A stretch of DNA of 64,000 nucleotides from Spirosoma radiotolerans (GCF_000974425.1 NZ_CP010429.1:6526501-6590500); one strand, 5' to 3'; counted from the stretch's first letter, positions 43,499 through 52,650 are shown. The notes: generated from the letters alone by a model not told the origin. Numbers and translations: made by a program.

Positions 43499-45433
43499 AT
43501 GCTGATTACCCCCGGCAGTCTCCTTGCCACCATTACTACTCCCGAAGATCTTCGTAAACTCGATAAATCCCGCTTACCTCAGGTCGCCGATGAATTGCGT
43601 CAGTTTATCATTGACGATGTATCTGTTTTTGGTGGTCACTTTGGTGCAAGCCTGGGGGTGGTAGAATTAACCGTTGCCCTTCATTATGTCTTTAATACCC
43701 CGGATGACCAGTTGGTTTGGGATGTAGGTCACCAAGCCTACGGCCATAAAATCCTGACCGGTCGGCGGGAGAAATTCCATACAAACCGTTTCTATAAAGG
43801 ACTTTCCGGCTTTCCGAAACGGAAAGAAAGCGAATACGACTCCTTTGGCGTTGGGCATTCGTCCACATCAATTTCGGCAGCATTAGGCATGGCTGTTGCT
43901 TCACAGCTACAGGGCAACTCGCAACGAAATCACATTGCCGTCATTGGCGATGGAGCGTTGACCGCTGGCGAAGCTTTTGAAGGAATGAATCACGCCGGTG
44001 CTACGGATAGCAATCTGCTCATTGTACTCAATGACAATTGCATGAGTATCGACCCTAATGTGGGTGCCCTGCGCGAATACCTGACCGACATTACGACTTC
44101 GCAAACCTATAACCGGGTGAAAGATGAAGTCTGGAACTTGCTCGGGAAAATGGATAAGCTGGGAAAAACGGCCCAGGAACTGGTCTCGCAGGTTCAGTCG
44201 GGTATTAAAAGCTCGCTGCTCGAACAGAGCAATCTATTTGAATCGCTTAACCTTCGCTATTTTGGACCGATCGACGGCCATGACATCGATCATCTGGTCA
44301 GTGTTCTGGACGATATGAAGCACATTCCCGGCCCAAAACTGCTGCATGTTCTTACCGTAAAAGGCAAAGGCTATGCGCCTGCCGAGAAAGACCAGACTAA
44401 ATGGCACGCGCCGGGTCTGTTTGATAAAGTGACGGGGGTTATCCAGAAGAAAATTTACGATACGCCACAGGCACCTAAATATCAGGACGTTTTTGGTAAT
44501 ACCCTCGTTGAGCTGGCTGAGAAGAATCCTCGCATTGTCGGCGTTACGCCCGCCATGCCCTCCGGCTCTTCAATGAATATTATGATGAAGGCCATGCCAA
44601 AGCGGGCTTTCGATGTGGGCATTGCTGAGCAGCACGCCGTTACTTTCTCGGCGGGTATGGCTACGCAGGGCGAAGTGGTTTTCTGTAACATCTACTCGAC
44701 GTTCATGCAGCGGGCCTATGATCAGGTTATTCATGACGTCTGTATTCAGGAACTGCCGGTTATTTTCTGCCTTGATCGGGCCGGTTTTGCTGGGGCCGAT
44801 GGCCCTACGCACCACGGTGCTTATGACCTGGCTTATATGCGCTGTATACCAAACATGATTGTGGCCGCTCCCATGAATGAACAGGAGCTTCGCAACATGA
44901 TGTTTACAGCCCAATCCGATACGATTCAACAAGGCAAACAGGCCTTTACCATTCGCTACCCCCGTGGCGAGGGCGTGATGCCTAACTGGCGCACCCCACT
45001 TGAGCAACAGATTGTCGGCAAAGGCCGGATGATTGCTGATGGCGAAGAAGTGGCGATCCTAACAATTGGCCATATCGGCAATTACGCCGTTGAAGCCACG
45101 CGCATGTTGGCGAAAGAAGGCATCAAACCGGCTCACTTCGATATGCGGTATGTGAAACCGCTTGATGAGGCCTTACTACACCAGATTTTTAGCCGTTTCG
45201 ACCGAGTCCTAACGGTTGAAGATGGTTGTGTCATGGGTGGATTTGGTAGCGCCGTACTAGAGTTTATGGCCGATCACGGTTATATGGCTCGTGTTAAGCG
45301 GCTGGGTATTCCGGATGCCGTTATTGAGCATGGTGAACAAATTGAGTTACACCACGAGTGTGGATTTGATCCGCAGGGCATCGCTGATGCCGTTCGTCAA
45401 CTGCTTTTTACAGGTCGGACGGTAACGATTTAA
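43499..45433 (+). CDS. dxs: 1-deoxy-D-xylulose-5-phosphate synthase
   Basis: A 644-residue transketolase-family enzyme. The thiamine-diphosphate-binding domain has GHQAYGHKILTGR, VGHSSTSISAALGMA and GDGALTAGEAFEGMNHAG. The pyrimidine domain has DVGIAEQHAVTFSAGMA and DRAGFAGADGPTHHGAYDL. It condenses pyruvate and glyceraldehyde 3-phosphate, the first step of the non-mevalonate isoprenoid pathway. It is a single-gene unit with its own candidate promoter, and a perfect 21-base hairpin separates it from the aspartate kinase gene. Confidence 0.97.
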   Translation: MLITPGSLLATITTPEDLRKLDKSRLPQVADELRQFIIDDVSVFGGHFGASLGVVELTVALHYVFNTPDDQLVWDVGHQAYGHKILTGRREKFHTNRFYKGLSGFPKRKESEYDSFGVGHSSTSISAALGMAVASQLQGNSQRNHIAVIGDGALTAGEAFEGMNHAGATDSNLLIVLNDNCMSIDPNVGALREYLTDITTSQTYNRVKDEVWNLLGKMDKLGKTAQELVSQVQSGIKSSLLEQSNLFESLNLRYFGPIDGHDIDHLVSVLDDMKHIPGPKLLHVLTVKGKGYAPAEKDQTKWHAPGLFDKVTGVIQKKIYDTPQAPKYQDVFGNTLVELAEKNPRIVGVTPAMPSGSSMNIMMKAMPKRAFDVGIAEQHAVTFSAGMATQGEVVFCNIYSTFMQRAYDQVIHDVCIQELPVIFCLDRAGFAGADGPTHHGAYDLAYMRCIPNMIVAAPMNEQELRNMMFTAQSDTIQQGKQAFTIRYPRGEGVMPNWRTPLEQQIVGKGRMIADGEEVAILTIGHIGNYAVEATRMLAKEGIKPAHFDMRYVKPLDEALLHQIFSRFDRVLTVEDGCVMGGFGSAVLEFMADHGYMARVKRLGIPDAVIEHGEQIELHHECGFDPQGIADAVRQLLFTGRTVTI

Positions 45434-45439
45434 ATTACT

Positions 45440-45522
45440 AAAACGCGGGTTAAACAGATTTAAAGGATCGAAACGGACTAGCTATCCGCCAACATCTGCT
45501 GAATCTGTTTAACCCGCGTTTT
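45440..45522. terminator. Perfect 21-bp inverted repeat between dxs and aspartate kinase
   Basis: Arms 45440-45460 and 45502-45522 are exact reverse complements (21 of 21). The loop is 41 bases and has an inner GGAT/ATCC stem. The stem ends in five T on the + strand. It probably ends the dxs transcript. Confidence 0.82.
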
Positions 45523-45537
45523 TATCGTGTAGCGTTT

Positions 45538-46779
45538 ATGAAAGTTTTCAAATTTGGTGGCGCTTCCGTAAAAGATGCCGCCGGTGTGCGTAATCTGGCT
45601 GAAATCGTCCGATCACAGGGTCAGAATGCCGTAATAGTTGTCTCCGCAATGGGAAAGACAACCAACGCCCTGGAAAGCATCGTCCGCGCTTATGCGGACC
45701 GCAACACAGACAGTGTTCATCGCCAGATTGAGAGCCTGAAGGCCTATCATTACACCATAATGAGCGAGTTAACGGGCGACTTTAGCGCGGTTGACCAGAC
45801 ATTTGCTCATCTCGAAACCTACGTTGAGCAACCTGTCGGTGGCCTCTATGATGAAGTTTACGATCAGATCGTTTCACTGGGCGAACTCTTGTCAACCCAA
45901 ATTATTGCCGCTTATGTAAAGCAAACGGGACTATCGGCACAATGGCTCGACGCCCGGCAGCTGATACGAACGGATACGACATTTCGGGAAGGTCGCGTGA
46001 ATTGGGAGGTAACCAATCGACGGATAAAAGAAGCCGTTGGCAAAAACAGGATTCATATAACCCAGGGGTTTATTGGGCAAACAGACGATAATCGAACCAC
46101 GACCCTTGGCCGCGAAGGGTCAGATTACACAGCCGCCATCTTTGCTTATTGTCTGCAGGCAGAAAGTGTAACCATCTGGAAAGATGTACCCGGCGTGTTA
46201 AATGCCGACCCCAAATGGTTCGATGAGACTGTTTTACTGGAAAAGCTTACCTATCAGGACGCTATTGAACTGGCTTATTACGGCGCCACAGTCATCCATC
46301 CGAAGACCATCAAGCCCCTGCAAAACAAGGGTATTCCGCTCTATGTCAAGTCGTTTCTGAAGCCTGGTGCACCCGGAACCGTTATTGGCAACTACGAACG
46401 TCACCTTACTATTCCGTCGTTTATTTTCAAGGTCAATCAGGTGTTAATTTCGCTTCACCCGAACGACTTCTCGTTTATAGCTGAAGACAATTTGAGCCGT
46501 ATTTTCGGGCGATTTGCTCAGGCAGGCGTCAAAATAAATCTGATGCAGAATACGGCCATTAGCTTTTCGGTCGTTGTCGATAACAATCCAGATCGGGTGC
46601 CCGCTTTACTGGATTTGCTAAAACAAGACTTTCGGGTCAGCTATAACGATGGGCTTGAATTGATTACCATTCGCTACTACGACCAGGGAACCATCGAGCG
46701 CGTGCTACCCAACAAAAAATTATTATTGGAACAAAAAAGCCGCTACACGGTGCAATTGGTTGTTAAAGACGTAGGCTAA
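45538..46779 (+). CDS. Monofunctional aspartate kinase
   Basis: A 413-residue kinase of the amino-acid kinase fold. It has KFGGASVKD at the start, LGREGSDYTAAIFAYCLQA near residue 190 (aspartate and ATP site), KDVPGVLNADPKW and YYGATVIHPKTIKPLQNKGIPLYV. A short ACT-like regulatory region occupies about 300-410. It phosphorylates aspartate, the first step to lysine, threonine and methionine. No homoserine dehydrogenase is fused. Neighbouring genes do not belong to the pathway. lysC-type feedback cannot be judged from sequence. Confidence 0.93.
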   Translation: MKVFKFGGASVKDAAGVRNLAEIVRSQGQNAVIVVSAMGKTTNALESIVRAYADRNTDSVHRQIESLKAYHYTIMSELTGDFSAVDQTFAHLETYVEQPVGGLYDEVYDQIVSLGELLSTQIIAAYVKQTGLSAQWLDARQLIRTDTTFREGRVNWEVTNRRIKEAVGKNRIHITQGFIGQTDDNRTTTLGREGSDYTAAIFAYCLQAESVTIWKDVPGVLNADPKWFDETVLLEKLTYQDAIELAYYGATVIHPKTIKPLQNKGIPLYVKSFLKPGAPGTVIGNYERHLTIPSFIFKVNQVLISLHPNDFSFIAEDNLSRIFGRFAQAGVKINLMQNTAISFSVVVDNNPDRVPALLDLLKQDFRVSYNDGLELITIRYYDQGTIERVLPNKKLLLEQKSRYTVQLVVKDVG

Positions 46780-46825
46780 AAACGGCTAATCCAGCTTACC
46801 ACCGGTGCAGTTAGTTCATTTCGTG

Positions 46826-46833
46826 TATCTTTG
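46826..46833 (+). promoter_or_regulatory. Perfect TAnnTTTG box 3 bases before an ATG
   Basis: TATCTTTG matches the -7 consensus exactly and ends 3 bases before ATG 46837. No -33 TTTG is evident. If used, translation would begin at or near the 5' end of the message, or at the next ATG, 46861. Confidence 0.45.
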
Positions 46834-46836
46834 ACC

Positions 46837-47712
46837 ATGAGTTTACCCAACCCATCTCCCATGTATTACGGCTATTTTAATGGTACGATTGCCCCTACTG
46901 ACCAGCTTGCCGTTGGCGTTACTGATCTCAGTCTGCTTCGGGGCTATGGGCTGTTTGATTACTTTCTGACTTATAACGGTCGCCCGTTTCAGTGGGACTG
47001 GTATTGGGAGCGGTTCCAGAACTCTGCTTCTCGGATGCATTTGCCCCTGCCATTGAGCAAGGATGAAACATACGCCATCGTCATGAATTTGGTGGAGCGT
47101 AGCAACGAAGCGAGCCTGAAAACCGGTCTGACCAGCCTCAATGATCTGGCCTTTCGGTTTATCCTGACCGGCGGATACTCAGCCGATAGCATCAGTGTGG
47201 TACGACCCAACTTACTTATTCTGGCGGAAATGATTCATCCAACGCCCACTATTCAGTATGAGCAGGGTATCAAGGTGATTCTGGATGAGTATGTTCGGGA
47301 GATGGCCGAAGTAAAAAGTACTGATTATAAACGGGTTATTCTTATGGCCGAAGCCATTCGGGCCGCCCGAGCCTCCGATTTGCTGTACCAGAAAGGCGGT
47401 GAAATCAGCGAATTGAGCCGAAGCAACTTTTTCATTGTGAAAGGTGATCGGCTCATTACGCCAGACCGGCACATCCTGCATGGGATTACCCGAAAAACGG
47501 TCATTCAACTCGCACAAAGCGATTTTCAGGTCGATGAACGACCCGTACTTTTGTCTGAACTTTACGACGCCGACGAAGCATTTACAACCAGTTCGACCAA
47601 AAAAGTGCTGCCCATCACTCAAATTGGTGATTTGACCATTGGTGATGGCTACGTTGGGCCAAAAGCTAAATTTTTGCTGGAACGCTTCGATGAGCTAGTG
47701 AAAACCTGGTAA
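46837..47712 (+). CDS. Class-IV PLP-dependent aminotransferase
   Basis: A 291-residue fold-type IV enzyme. RGYGLFDYFLTYNG near residue 35 is the family N-terminal loop. The PLP-binding Lys is in EVKSTDYKRVILM (about residue 163). EISELSRSNFFIVKGDRLITP and TSSTKKVLPI complete the site. Branched-chain or D-amino-acid aminotransferase and aminodeoxychorismate lyase share this fold and cannot be told apart here. It is convergent with bioD three bases away. ATG 46861 (MYYGYFNG) is a possible alternative start, because a -7 box sits just before 46837. Confidence 0.87.
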   Translation: MSLPNPSPMYYGYFNGTIAPTDQLAVGVTDLSLLRGYGLFDYFLTYNGRPFQWDWYWERFQNSASRMHLPLPLSKDETYAIVMNLVERSNEASLKTGLTSLNDLAFRFILTGGYSADSISVVRPNLLILAEMIHPTPTIQYEQGIKVILDEYVREMAEVKSTDYKRVILMAEAIRAARASDLLYQKGGEISELSRSNFFIVKGDRLITPDRHILHGITRKTVIQLAQSDFQVDERPVLLSELYDADEAFTTSSTKKVLPITQIGDLTIGDGYVGPKAKFLLERFDELVKTW

Positions 47713-47715
47713 TGC

Positions 47716-48357
47716 TTAGACCTTAGAGGGATCTTCTTCAAAGGAATCCCTTATAAGCCGGGCGTATTTCTGTATCGTTTCTTTCGTTATGTGCGCTTCC
47801 TGACCAATGCGGCCAAGACAGGGTAGACCTGTATAATTTAAAATAAACGTTTCTGAAGCCGGAACGGTCGGACCATTGAACAGAATGCCCAGCAGCGGAA
47901 TGTTGCGACCTCGACAGGCATCAACCGATAGGAGTGTATGGTTGATGCTACCCAGATAATTTCGCGATACGAGTACGACGGGCAAACCTAGTTTCTGCAC
48001 CAAATCAATCGATAGGTCGTGGTTATTAAGCGGCACCATCAGGCCACCGGCTAGCTCGATAACCAGTGCATTCTGGGTTTCCGGAACAGTAAGCTTTTCC
48101 AGTTCAATAGTGACACCGTCTATCTCAGCCGCAGCATGGGGCGACAATGGCTGCGTAAGTCGGTACGCTTCCGAATGGAAATACGTCGTTGGATTACTGA
48201 TCAGCCGGCGCACCGTATCCGTGTCTGAATCATCCAGCCCCCCCGATTGAATTGGTTTCCAGTAATCGGCCTGCAGGGCTTCAACCAGCACCGCCGAAGC
48301 AATGGTTTTCCCAATCTCCGTGCCAATCCCGGCAACAATTAATGTCTGCTTAGTCAT
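47716..48357 (-). CDS. bioD: Dethiobiotin synthase
   Basis: A 213-residue ATP-dependent carboxylase. It has the P-loop variant GIGTEIGKTIASA near residue 10, KPIQSG near 37 and ELAGGLMVPLN near 102, which match BioD. It closes the ureido ring of 7,8-diaminononanoate to give dethiobiotin. The gene overlaps the end of bioF by eight bases, so the two are translationally coupled. bioA, bioB and bioC are not in the window. Confidence 0.93.
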   Translation of the reverse strand: MTKQTLIVAGIGTEIGKTIASAVLVEALQADYWKPIQSGGLDDSDTDTVRRLISNPTTYFHSEAYRLTQPLSPHAAAEIDGVTIELEKLTVPETQNALVIELAGGLMVPLNNHDLSIDLVQKLGLPVVLVSRNYLGSINHTLLSVDACRGRNIPLLGILFNGPTVPASETFILNYTGLPCLGRIGQEAHITKETIQKYARLIRDSFEEDPSKV

Positions 48358-49540
48358 TGGTTGAGTTATCTGCTAAGGCCTTTTTTAGAATAGCCAGCAG
48401 GTTATCTATTTCGTTTGTTGTATTGAACGCATGAATACACAGGCGCAGCCGCTCCTGTCCTGCCGGAACCGTAGGGCTCAGAATAGCCCGTACATCCAGC
48501 CCGATTCGTTGCGCTTCAGCAGCGACAGCCCGAGCCCGCTCATTTCCCGCAATGAGCAGACATTGAATCGGCGACTGGCTATCGGTCCAGGTTGTATCGG
48601 GTAACACCTCTCCTACACGCTGGCGAAAATAAGCAAGCTGTTTGTGGAGTTGATGCGAAGCACCGGGATTCTGTTCTACGTGTGCATGCGCACAGCGAAT
48701 GGCCAGCAGGCTATGAGGAGGTAGCGCAGTGGTGTAAATAAAAGGCCGGGCAAAATTAATAAGGTACTGCCGAAGTATAGCCGGTCCGACGACAGCCGCC
48801 CCATGCACGCCCAGGGCTTTTCCGAAGGTATGCACCCGGGCAAAGACACGGTCCTGTAAGCCCATCGCCACCACTAATCCTTCTCCCCACTGGCCATTTG
48901 GCCCGGACCCGTACACACCCGTTGCGTGGGCCTCGTCGACAAGTAAAGCCGCTCCGTACTGATCACAGAGGTCAGCCAAGTCAGTTAGCGGAGCCCTGTC
49001 GCCGTCCATCGAATAAACCGACTCCACGGCCACGAAAATCTGGCCATCCTGCCGGGCTGCCTGTTGAAGCTTTAGGGTCAAATCGGCCAGATCATTGTGC
49101 TTGAATCGATCACGTGTGGCATAGCTAAGCCGTGCTCCGTCGATCATACTGGCGTGGATCAGCTCATCCGTCAGCAGCGTATTACCCGCTTTCGGCAGGC
49201 AGGCCAGCAAGCCAATATTGGCGTCGTAGCCTGAATTAAAAATAAGAGCTGCTTCTGTCCGATAAAATTGAGCTAGCTCCTGCTCCACCTCATCGGCCAG
49301 CGTTGACTGGCCCGCCAGTAATCGCGAACCCGTGGCACCCGTACGGAAAACATCGCTGTGTAGATCCGCCTGTTGAATAGCCTGCCTGAGCGATGCAGAT
49401 CGGGCGAAACCCAGGTAATCGTTGGAACAAAAGTCGACAAATTCATCAGCCGTTCGGAGCTGCCGTAGCAAACCCGCCTGCTGATAAGCTGCTATTCGTT
49501 CTGATAAGGTTTGGTTTATTGAGCGTGTCCCTATAAGCAT
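48350..49540 (-). CDS. bioF: 8-amino-7-oxononanoate synthase
   Basis: A 396-residue alpha-oxoamine synthase. It has FCSNDYLGFA near residue 37, LVDEAHATGVYGSGPNG (PLP ring stacking and Asp), and the PLP Lys in HTFGKALGVHGAAV. It condenses pimeloyl thioester with alanine at the start of the biotin ring pathway. It is followed by bioD with an eight-base overlap. The ATG at 49540 was chosen over GTG 49561 because a perfect TAnnTTTG box lies between them. The nearby palindrome at 49614-49648 is upstream. Confidence 0.92.
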   Translation of the reverse strand: MLIGTRSINQTLSERIAAYQQAGLLRQLRTADEFVDFCSNDYLGFARSASLRQAIQQADLHSDVFRTGATGSRLLAGQSTLADEVEQELAQFYRTEAALIFNSGYDANIGLLACLPKAGNTLLTDELIHASMIDGARLSYATRDRFKHNDLADLTLKLQQAARQDGQIFVAVESVYSMDGDRAPLTDLADLCDQYGAALLVDEAHATGVYGSGPNGQWGEGLVVAMGLQDRVFARVHTFGKALGVHGAAVVGPAILRQYLINFARPFIYTTALPPHSLLAIRCAHAHVEQNPGASHQLHKQLAYFRQRVGEVLPDTTWTDSQSPIQCLLIAGNERARAVAAEAQRIGLDVRAILSPTVPAGQERLRLCIHAFNTTNEIDNLLAILKKALADNSTND

Positions 49541-49545
49541 AGCCA

Positions 49546-49553
49546 CAAAGGTA
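49546..49553 (-). promoter_or_regulatory. Perfect TAnnTTTG box 5 bases before the bioF ATG
   Basis: On the minus strand TACCTTTG is followed by five bases and then ATG 49540. It predicts a leaderless or nearly leaderless bioFD message. No -33 TTTG is seen. Confidence 0.5.
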
Positions 49554-49613
49554 AAACGCACACAGGAAGGGTTGACTACAATTTACCATCAATCACGAAA
49601 ATGTGCGTAAGTA

Positions 49614-49648
49614 CCTAGTTATCCACAATCTAATTGTGGATAACTAGG
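49614..49648. promoter_or_regulatory. Palindrome of two perfect DnaA boxes upstream of bioF
   Basis: Arms 49614-49629 and 49633-49648 are exact reverse complements (16 of 16) with a 3-base loop. Each arm contains the strongest DnaA box, TTATCCACA (49619-49627, and inverted at 49635-49643). A near-match TTATTTACA lies about 50 bases further on in AT-rich DNA. No T run follows on either strand, so a terminator is unlikely. Confidence 0.7.
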
Positions 49649-49723
49649 AAATAAAGACTTATTCGCCAAAAAATGTACACGAATTAGGCCCAAAACTTAT
49701 TTACAAATTAACTTATCAACTTG

Positions 49724-50764
49724 CTAGCCATTGATTTTAAGCACTATTTTTCCGAACTGCTTACCGGAATCCATTTTTTTCATGGCCTCTTCAATCTCAT
49801 CGAGCGGCAAAACCTCATCCACAACAGGCACAATTTTATGCGTATCGACAAACGAAAGCATGTCGGCAAATTCATGTTCAGTGCCCATCGTTGACCCATA
49901 AATAGACAGTTGCTTGAAAAACACTTTGGGTGGAAGAATGTCGGTAATATTTCCGGTTGTTCCTCCGAAGAACGCGATCCGCCCTCCCGGTGCGGCCACA
50001 TTGATCAACTTAGCGAAGCCTGAGCCACCAGCACTATCAATAATAACGTCGAAACAGCCACTCATCACTGAATTGCTGCTAGCTCCGCCCGCCTGGGACA
50101 TAAGCGTTTTAGCCCAGTCTGGGTCGCGGTAATTGACGCCACCCGTAGCCCCTAGTGCCTTCGCCTTTGCCAGCTTCTCTTCAGACCCTGATGTTACCCA
50201 AACTTCGGCGCCTGCACTAACGGCAAATTGCAACGCAAATAAGGCCGCTCCGCCACCAATACCTGTGATGAGTACCTTTTCGGGTGTGCCAGATGTATGC
50301 AGGGCCGCCCGCGTCATGAGTGCCCGCCAGGCAGTCAGCCCCGCCAACGGCAGAGCAGCCGCCTGCTCGAACGACAAGTGCGCAGGCTTAGGGTGAATAT
50401 AGGCCTTCCCGACCACTATATATTCGGCAAATGTGCCCTGATCAGGCATACCCAAAATCCGAAAATCAGGCCCATAAAATCGTGGATTATCGCCCCAATG
50501 CATAGCTGGATTGATAACAACGGCCTGTCCACGCCAGGCCGTATCCATGCCTTCGCCAACGGCCATCACGGTACCTGCGCCATCGGAACCCAGAATAGCG
50601 GGCAGTTTGATCCCTGGATATAACCCTTGCTGAATAAATACATCGCGGTGATTTAAAGCCGCTGCGTCTATTTTCACAAGGACTTCACCGGGCCCAGCCG
50701 TGGGCATGGGTGCATCAATACGTTGTACTGGCTGATTCTTTTCGGCAAGCAAAATTGCTTTCAT
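49724..50764 (-). CDS. Zinc-independent quinone oxidoreductase-like dehydrogenase (MDR family)
   Basis: A 346-residue medium-chain dehydrogenase. The N-terminal GroES-like domain has LNHRDVFIQQGLYP and ILGSDGAGTVMAVGEG, without the Cys/His set of zinc alcohol dehydrogenases. The nucleotide domain has GIGGGAALFALQFAVSAGAEV and GATGGVNYRD. It reduces quinones, enones or aldehydes with NAD(P)H; the substrate is unknown. The extended frame of the divergent GNAT gene overlaps its start, but the GNAT start chosen here leaves a 78-base gap. Confidence 0.9.
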   Translation of the reverse strand: MKAILLAEKNQPVQRIDAPMPTAGPGEVLVKIDAAALNHRDVFIQQGLYPGIKLPAILGSDGAGTVMAVGEGMDTAWRGQAVVINPAMHWGDNPRFYGPDFRILGMPDQGTFAEYIVVGKAYIHPKPAHLSFEQAAALPLAGLTAWRALMTRAALHTSGTPEKVLITGIGGGAALFALQFAVSAGAEVWVTSGSEEKLAKAKALGATGGVNYRDPDWAKTLMSQAGGASSNSVMSGCFDVIIDSAGGSGFAKLINVAAPGGRIAFFGGTTGNITDILPPKVFFKQLSIYGSTMGTEHEFADMLSFVDTHKIVPVVDEVLPLDEIEEAMKKMDSGKQFGKIVLKING

Positions 50765-50842
50765 GAGCTGATGCGTAAACTAGGAGATGAATTTATAACG
50801 AAATACCTGACTTTTGTGCAGATTAAACAACGTAAGTCGATA

Positions 50843-51367
50843 ATGATAACGTATCGAAAGGCAAGTATTGATGATACGGAGCCTATTGCCCAGCTCCATA
50901 GCCTGAGCTGGCAGCAAAACTACAGGGGTATTTGGAAAGATGAATTTCTGGATGGCAATGTACTCGAAAATCGGCGCTCGGTCTGGCAGCACCGCCTGAG
51001 CCAGCCAGCGGCTAATCAGCATGTTATTGTTGCGGAAGCTAACCAATCAATTTGTGGATTCGCCTGCGTATATGTAGACAATGACGCCGTTTGGGGAACG
51101 TTACTCGATAACCTGCACGTTCTTAAAAACCTGAAAGGACAAGGAATTGGCACGCATCTTATCAAATCGGCGGCTCGCTGGGCGTCCTCTATAAACCCGA
51201 ATTCAGGTTTTTATTTGTGGGTATTACCGCAAAACCATAGTGCCCGAAAATTTTACGAAAAGTTAGGTGCCGTTAACCAGGAACTGGTTTCTCTGGAAAG
51301 TCCGGATGGCGGTCAATCAGACGCCTGCCGGTATGTGTGGCCAGCTATAAATACATTACTTACATAG
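50843..51367 (+). CDS. GNAT-family N-acetyltransferase
   Basis: A 174-residue acetyltransferase. It begins ITYRKASIDDTEPIAQLHS. The acetyl-CoA loop LKGQGIGTHLIKSAA is near residue 105, and a C-terminal beta bulge YLWVLPQNHSARKFYEKLGA matches the fold. The substrate may be a small amine, antibiotic or protein; nothing points to one. ATG 50843 was chosen because the longer frame from 50723 overlaps the divergent dehydrogenase gene. A box with one mismatch to TAnnTTTG (GACTTTTG, 50809-50816) supports this. ybeY begins 16 bases after the stop, so the two are likely one operon. Confidence 0.88.
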   Translation: MITYRKASIDDTEPIAQLHSLSWQQNYRGIWKDEFLDGNVLENRRSVWQHRLSQPAANQHVIVAEANQSICGFACVYVDNDAVWGTLLDNLHVLKNLKGQGIGTHLIKSAARWASSINPNSGFYLWVLPQNHSARKFYEKLGAVNQELVSLESPDGGQSDACRYVWPAINTLLT

Positions 51368-51383
51368 ACAACGACTATCTCTT

Positions 51384-51809
51384 ATGATTCGTTTTTTTAA
51401 CGAAGACGTTCCTTACAAACTCACTCAGAAGCGGGTAATTTCTCAATGGCTGAAAAAGCAGGCAGAACAGGAAGGCTATCAAGTTGGGGACTTAAATTAC
51501 ATTTTTTGCTCCGACGAGCATGTGCTACAGGTTAATCGAGATTACCTGCAACACGATTATTACACAGACATTATCACCTTTGATCAAAGCGAAGAGGAAG
51601 ACATACTAGAGGGCGATATTTTTATTAGCGTTGATCGAGTTGCCGACAATGCCAGCCAGTTAGCCGTTACAGCCGAGCAGGAAATGCATCGAGTACTAGC
51701 CCACGGCATGTTGCACCTGTGCGGTTACGGCGACAAAACCGATGGAGAAGAAGCCCAAATGCGCGCCAAAGAAGATGAATGGTTAAAACAACTCCAGCAA
51801 ATGTTGTAA
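51384..51809 (+). CDS. ybeY: Endoribonuclease/rRNA maturation factor YbeY
   Basis: A 141-residue protein. YLQHDYYTDIITFD and LEGDIFISVDRV precede the metal motif HGMLHLCGYGD (about residues 108-118). Canonical YbeY has a third His where Asp stands here, a plausible ligand. YbeY trims the 3' end of 16S rRNA and takes part in ribosome quality control. It follows the GNAT gene by 16 bases and ends 47 bases from the convergent SDR gene. Confidence 0.93.
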   Translation: MIRFFNEDVPYKLTQKRVISQWLKKQAEQEGYQVGDLNYIFCSDEHVLQVNRDYLQHDYYTDIITFDQSEEEDILEGDIFISVDRVADNASQLAVTAEQEMHRVLAHGMLHLCGYGDKTDGEEAQMRAKEDEWLKQLQQML

Positions 51810-51855
51810 GGAAAAGTAGTAGCTGATGCAGGGAAACAGGCTGTAAAGCAACCAT

Positions 51856-52650
51856 TTAACCCGCCGTCATACCTCCATCCAACTGAATCGCCTGACCTGT
51901 ACAAAAGGTGTTTTCAGTAGAACAAAGCCACAAAATTGTCTGGGCAATTTCTTCCGGCTGCCCAAAGCGGCCCATAGGAATCATCCGGCGCATTCGTTCT
52001 TCCAGGCCGGGTGCGGTCGTGATGAGTTCATCGAACATGGTAGAATGAGTATATACCGGGCAAACGGCGTTAATGTGAATGTTTTGCCGTACGTATTCCA
52101 GGGCGGCTGTTTTGGTCAATCCAATAACAGCGTGTTTGGCAGCACTGTAAGGTGCCCCCATTGGCATTCCCCGAACTCCTGCAATACTGGACACATTCAC
52201 GATTTTGCCGCTGGTCATAGACCTACCAGCTCTCGATTTTTCGGCGGCTTGCTGAGCAAGCATCTGCCGTATTTGAATCTGCATACCATAAAATACCCCA
52301 CCCACGTTAACGGCCATCATCTGGTTAAAATCGTCCGGCGTTTGCTCAACAAATCGCCCGTATTTCCCTCCAATACCCGCGTTATTAATGGCAATATCCA
52401 GTCGGTCGAAGGCTTTAATGGTTTGCCTGATAGCGAATTCGATTTGGGCGGGATCGGCCACATCGCACCGAACAAATAGCGCTTCCGCTCCCAACTGCTC
52501 CATTTGCTTAACTGTTTCCTGGCCATTCGTTTCGTTTATTTCGGCAACCACTACGCGGGCCTTAGCCTTTGCGAACGCCAGTGCCGTTGCTCGTCCAATG
52601 CCTGACCCAGCCCCCGTAATGAAGGCAACCTGCTTTGTAAAATCCGACAT
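51856..52650 (-). CDS. Short-chain dehydrogenase/reductase
   Basis: A 264-residue classical SDR. It has the NAD(P) motif TGAGSGIGRATALAFAKA near residue 11, NNAGIGG near 90, the catalytic Ser of NVSSIAGVRG near 153, and YSAAK carrying Tyr and Lys near 168. LDGGMTAG closes the chain. The acidic residue after the second strand (VVVAEINE) favours NAD(H). The substrate is unknown. The 360-base AT-rich region upstream, shared with the ferritin-like operon, holds its promoter. Confidence 0.92.
   Translation of the reverse strand: MSDFTKQVAFITGAGSGIGRATALAFAKAKARVVVAEINETNGQETVKQMEQLGAEALFVRCDVADPAQIEFAIRQTIKAFDRLDIAINNAGIGGKYGRFVEQTPDDFNQMMAVNVGGVFYGMQIQIRQMLAQQAAEKSRAGRSMTSGKIVNVSSIAGVRGMPMGAPYSAAKHAVIGLTKTAALEYVRQNIHINAVCPVYTHSTMFDELITTAPGLEERMRRMIPMGRFGQPEEIAQTILWLCSTENTFCTGQAIQLDGGMTAG

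Noticed and set aside
49614..49648. Calling the DnaA-box palindrome the chromosomal origin
   Set aside because: Only two perfect boxes are present, dnaA and other origin-linked genes are not here, and fusA/rpsJ would face the fork. It is kept as a finding, not as an origin feature.
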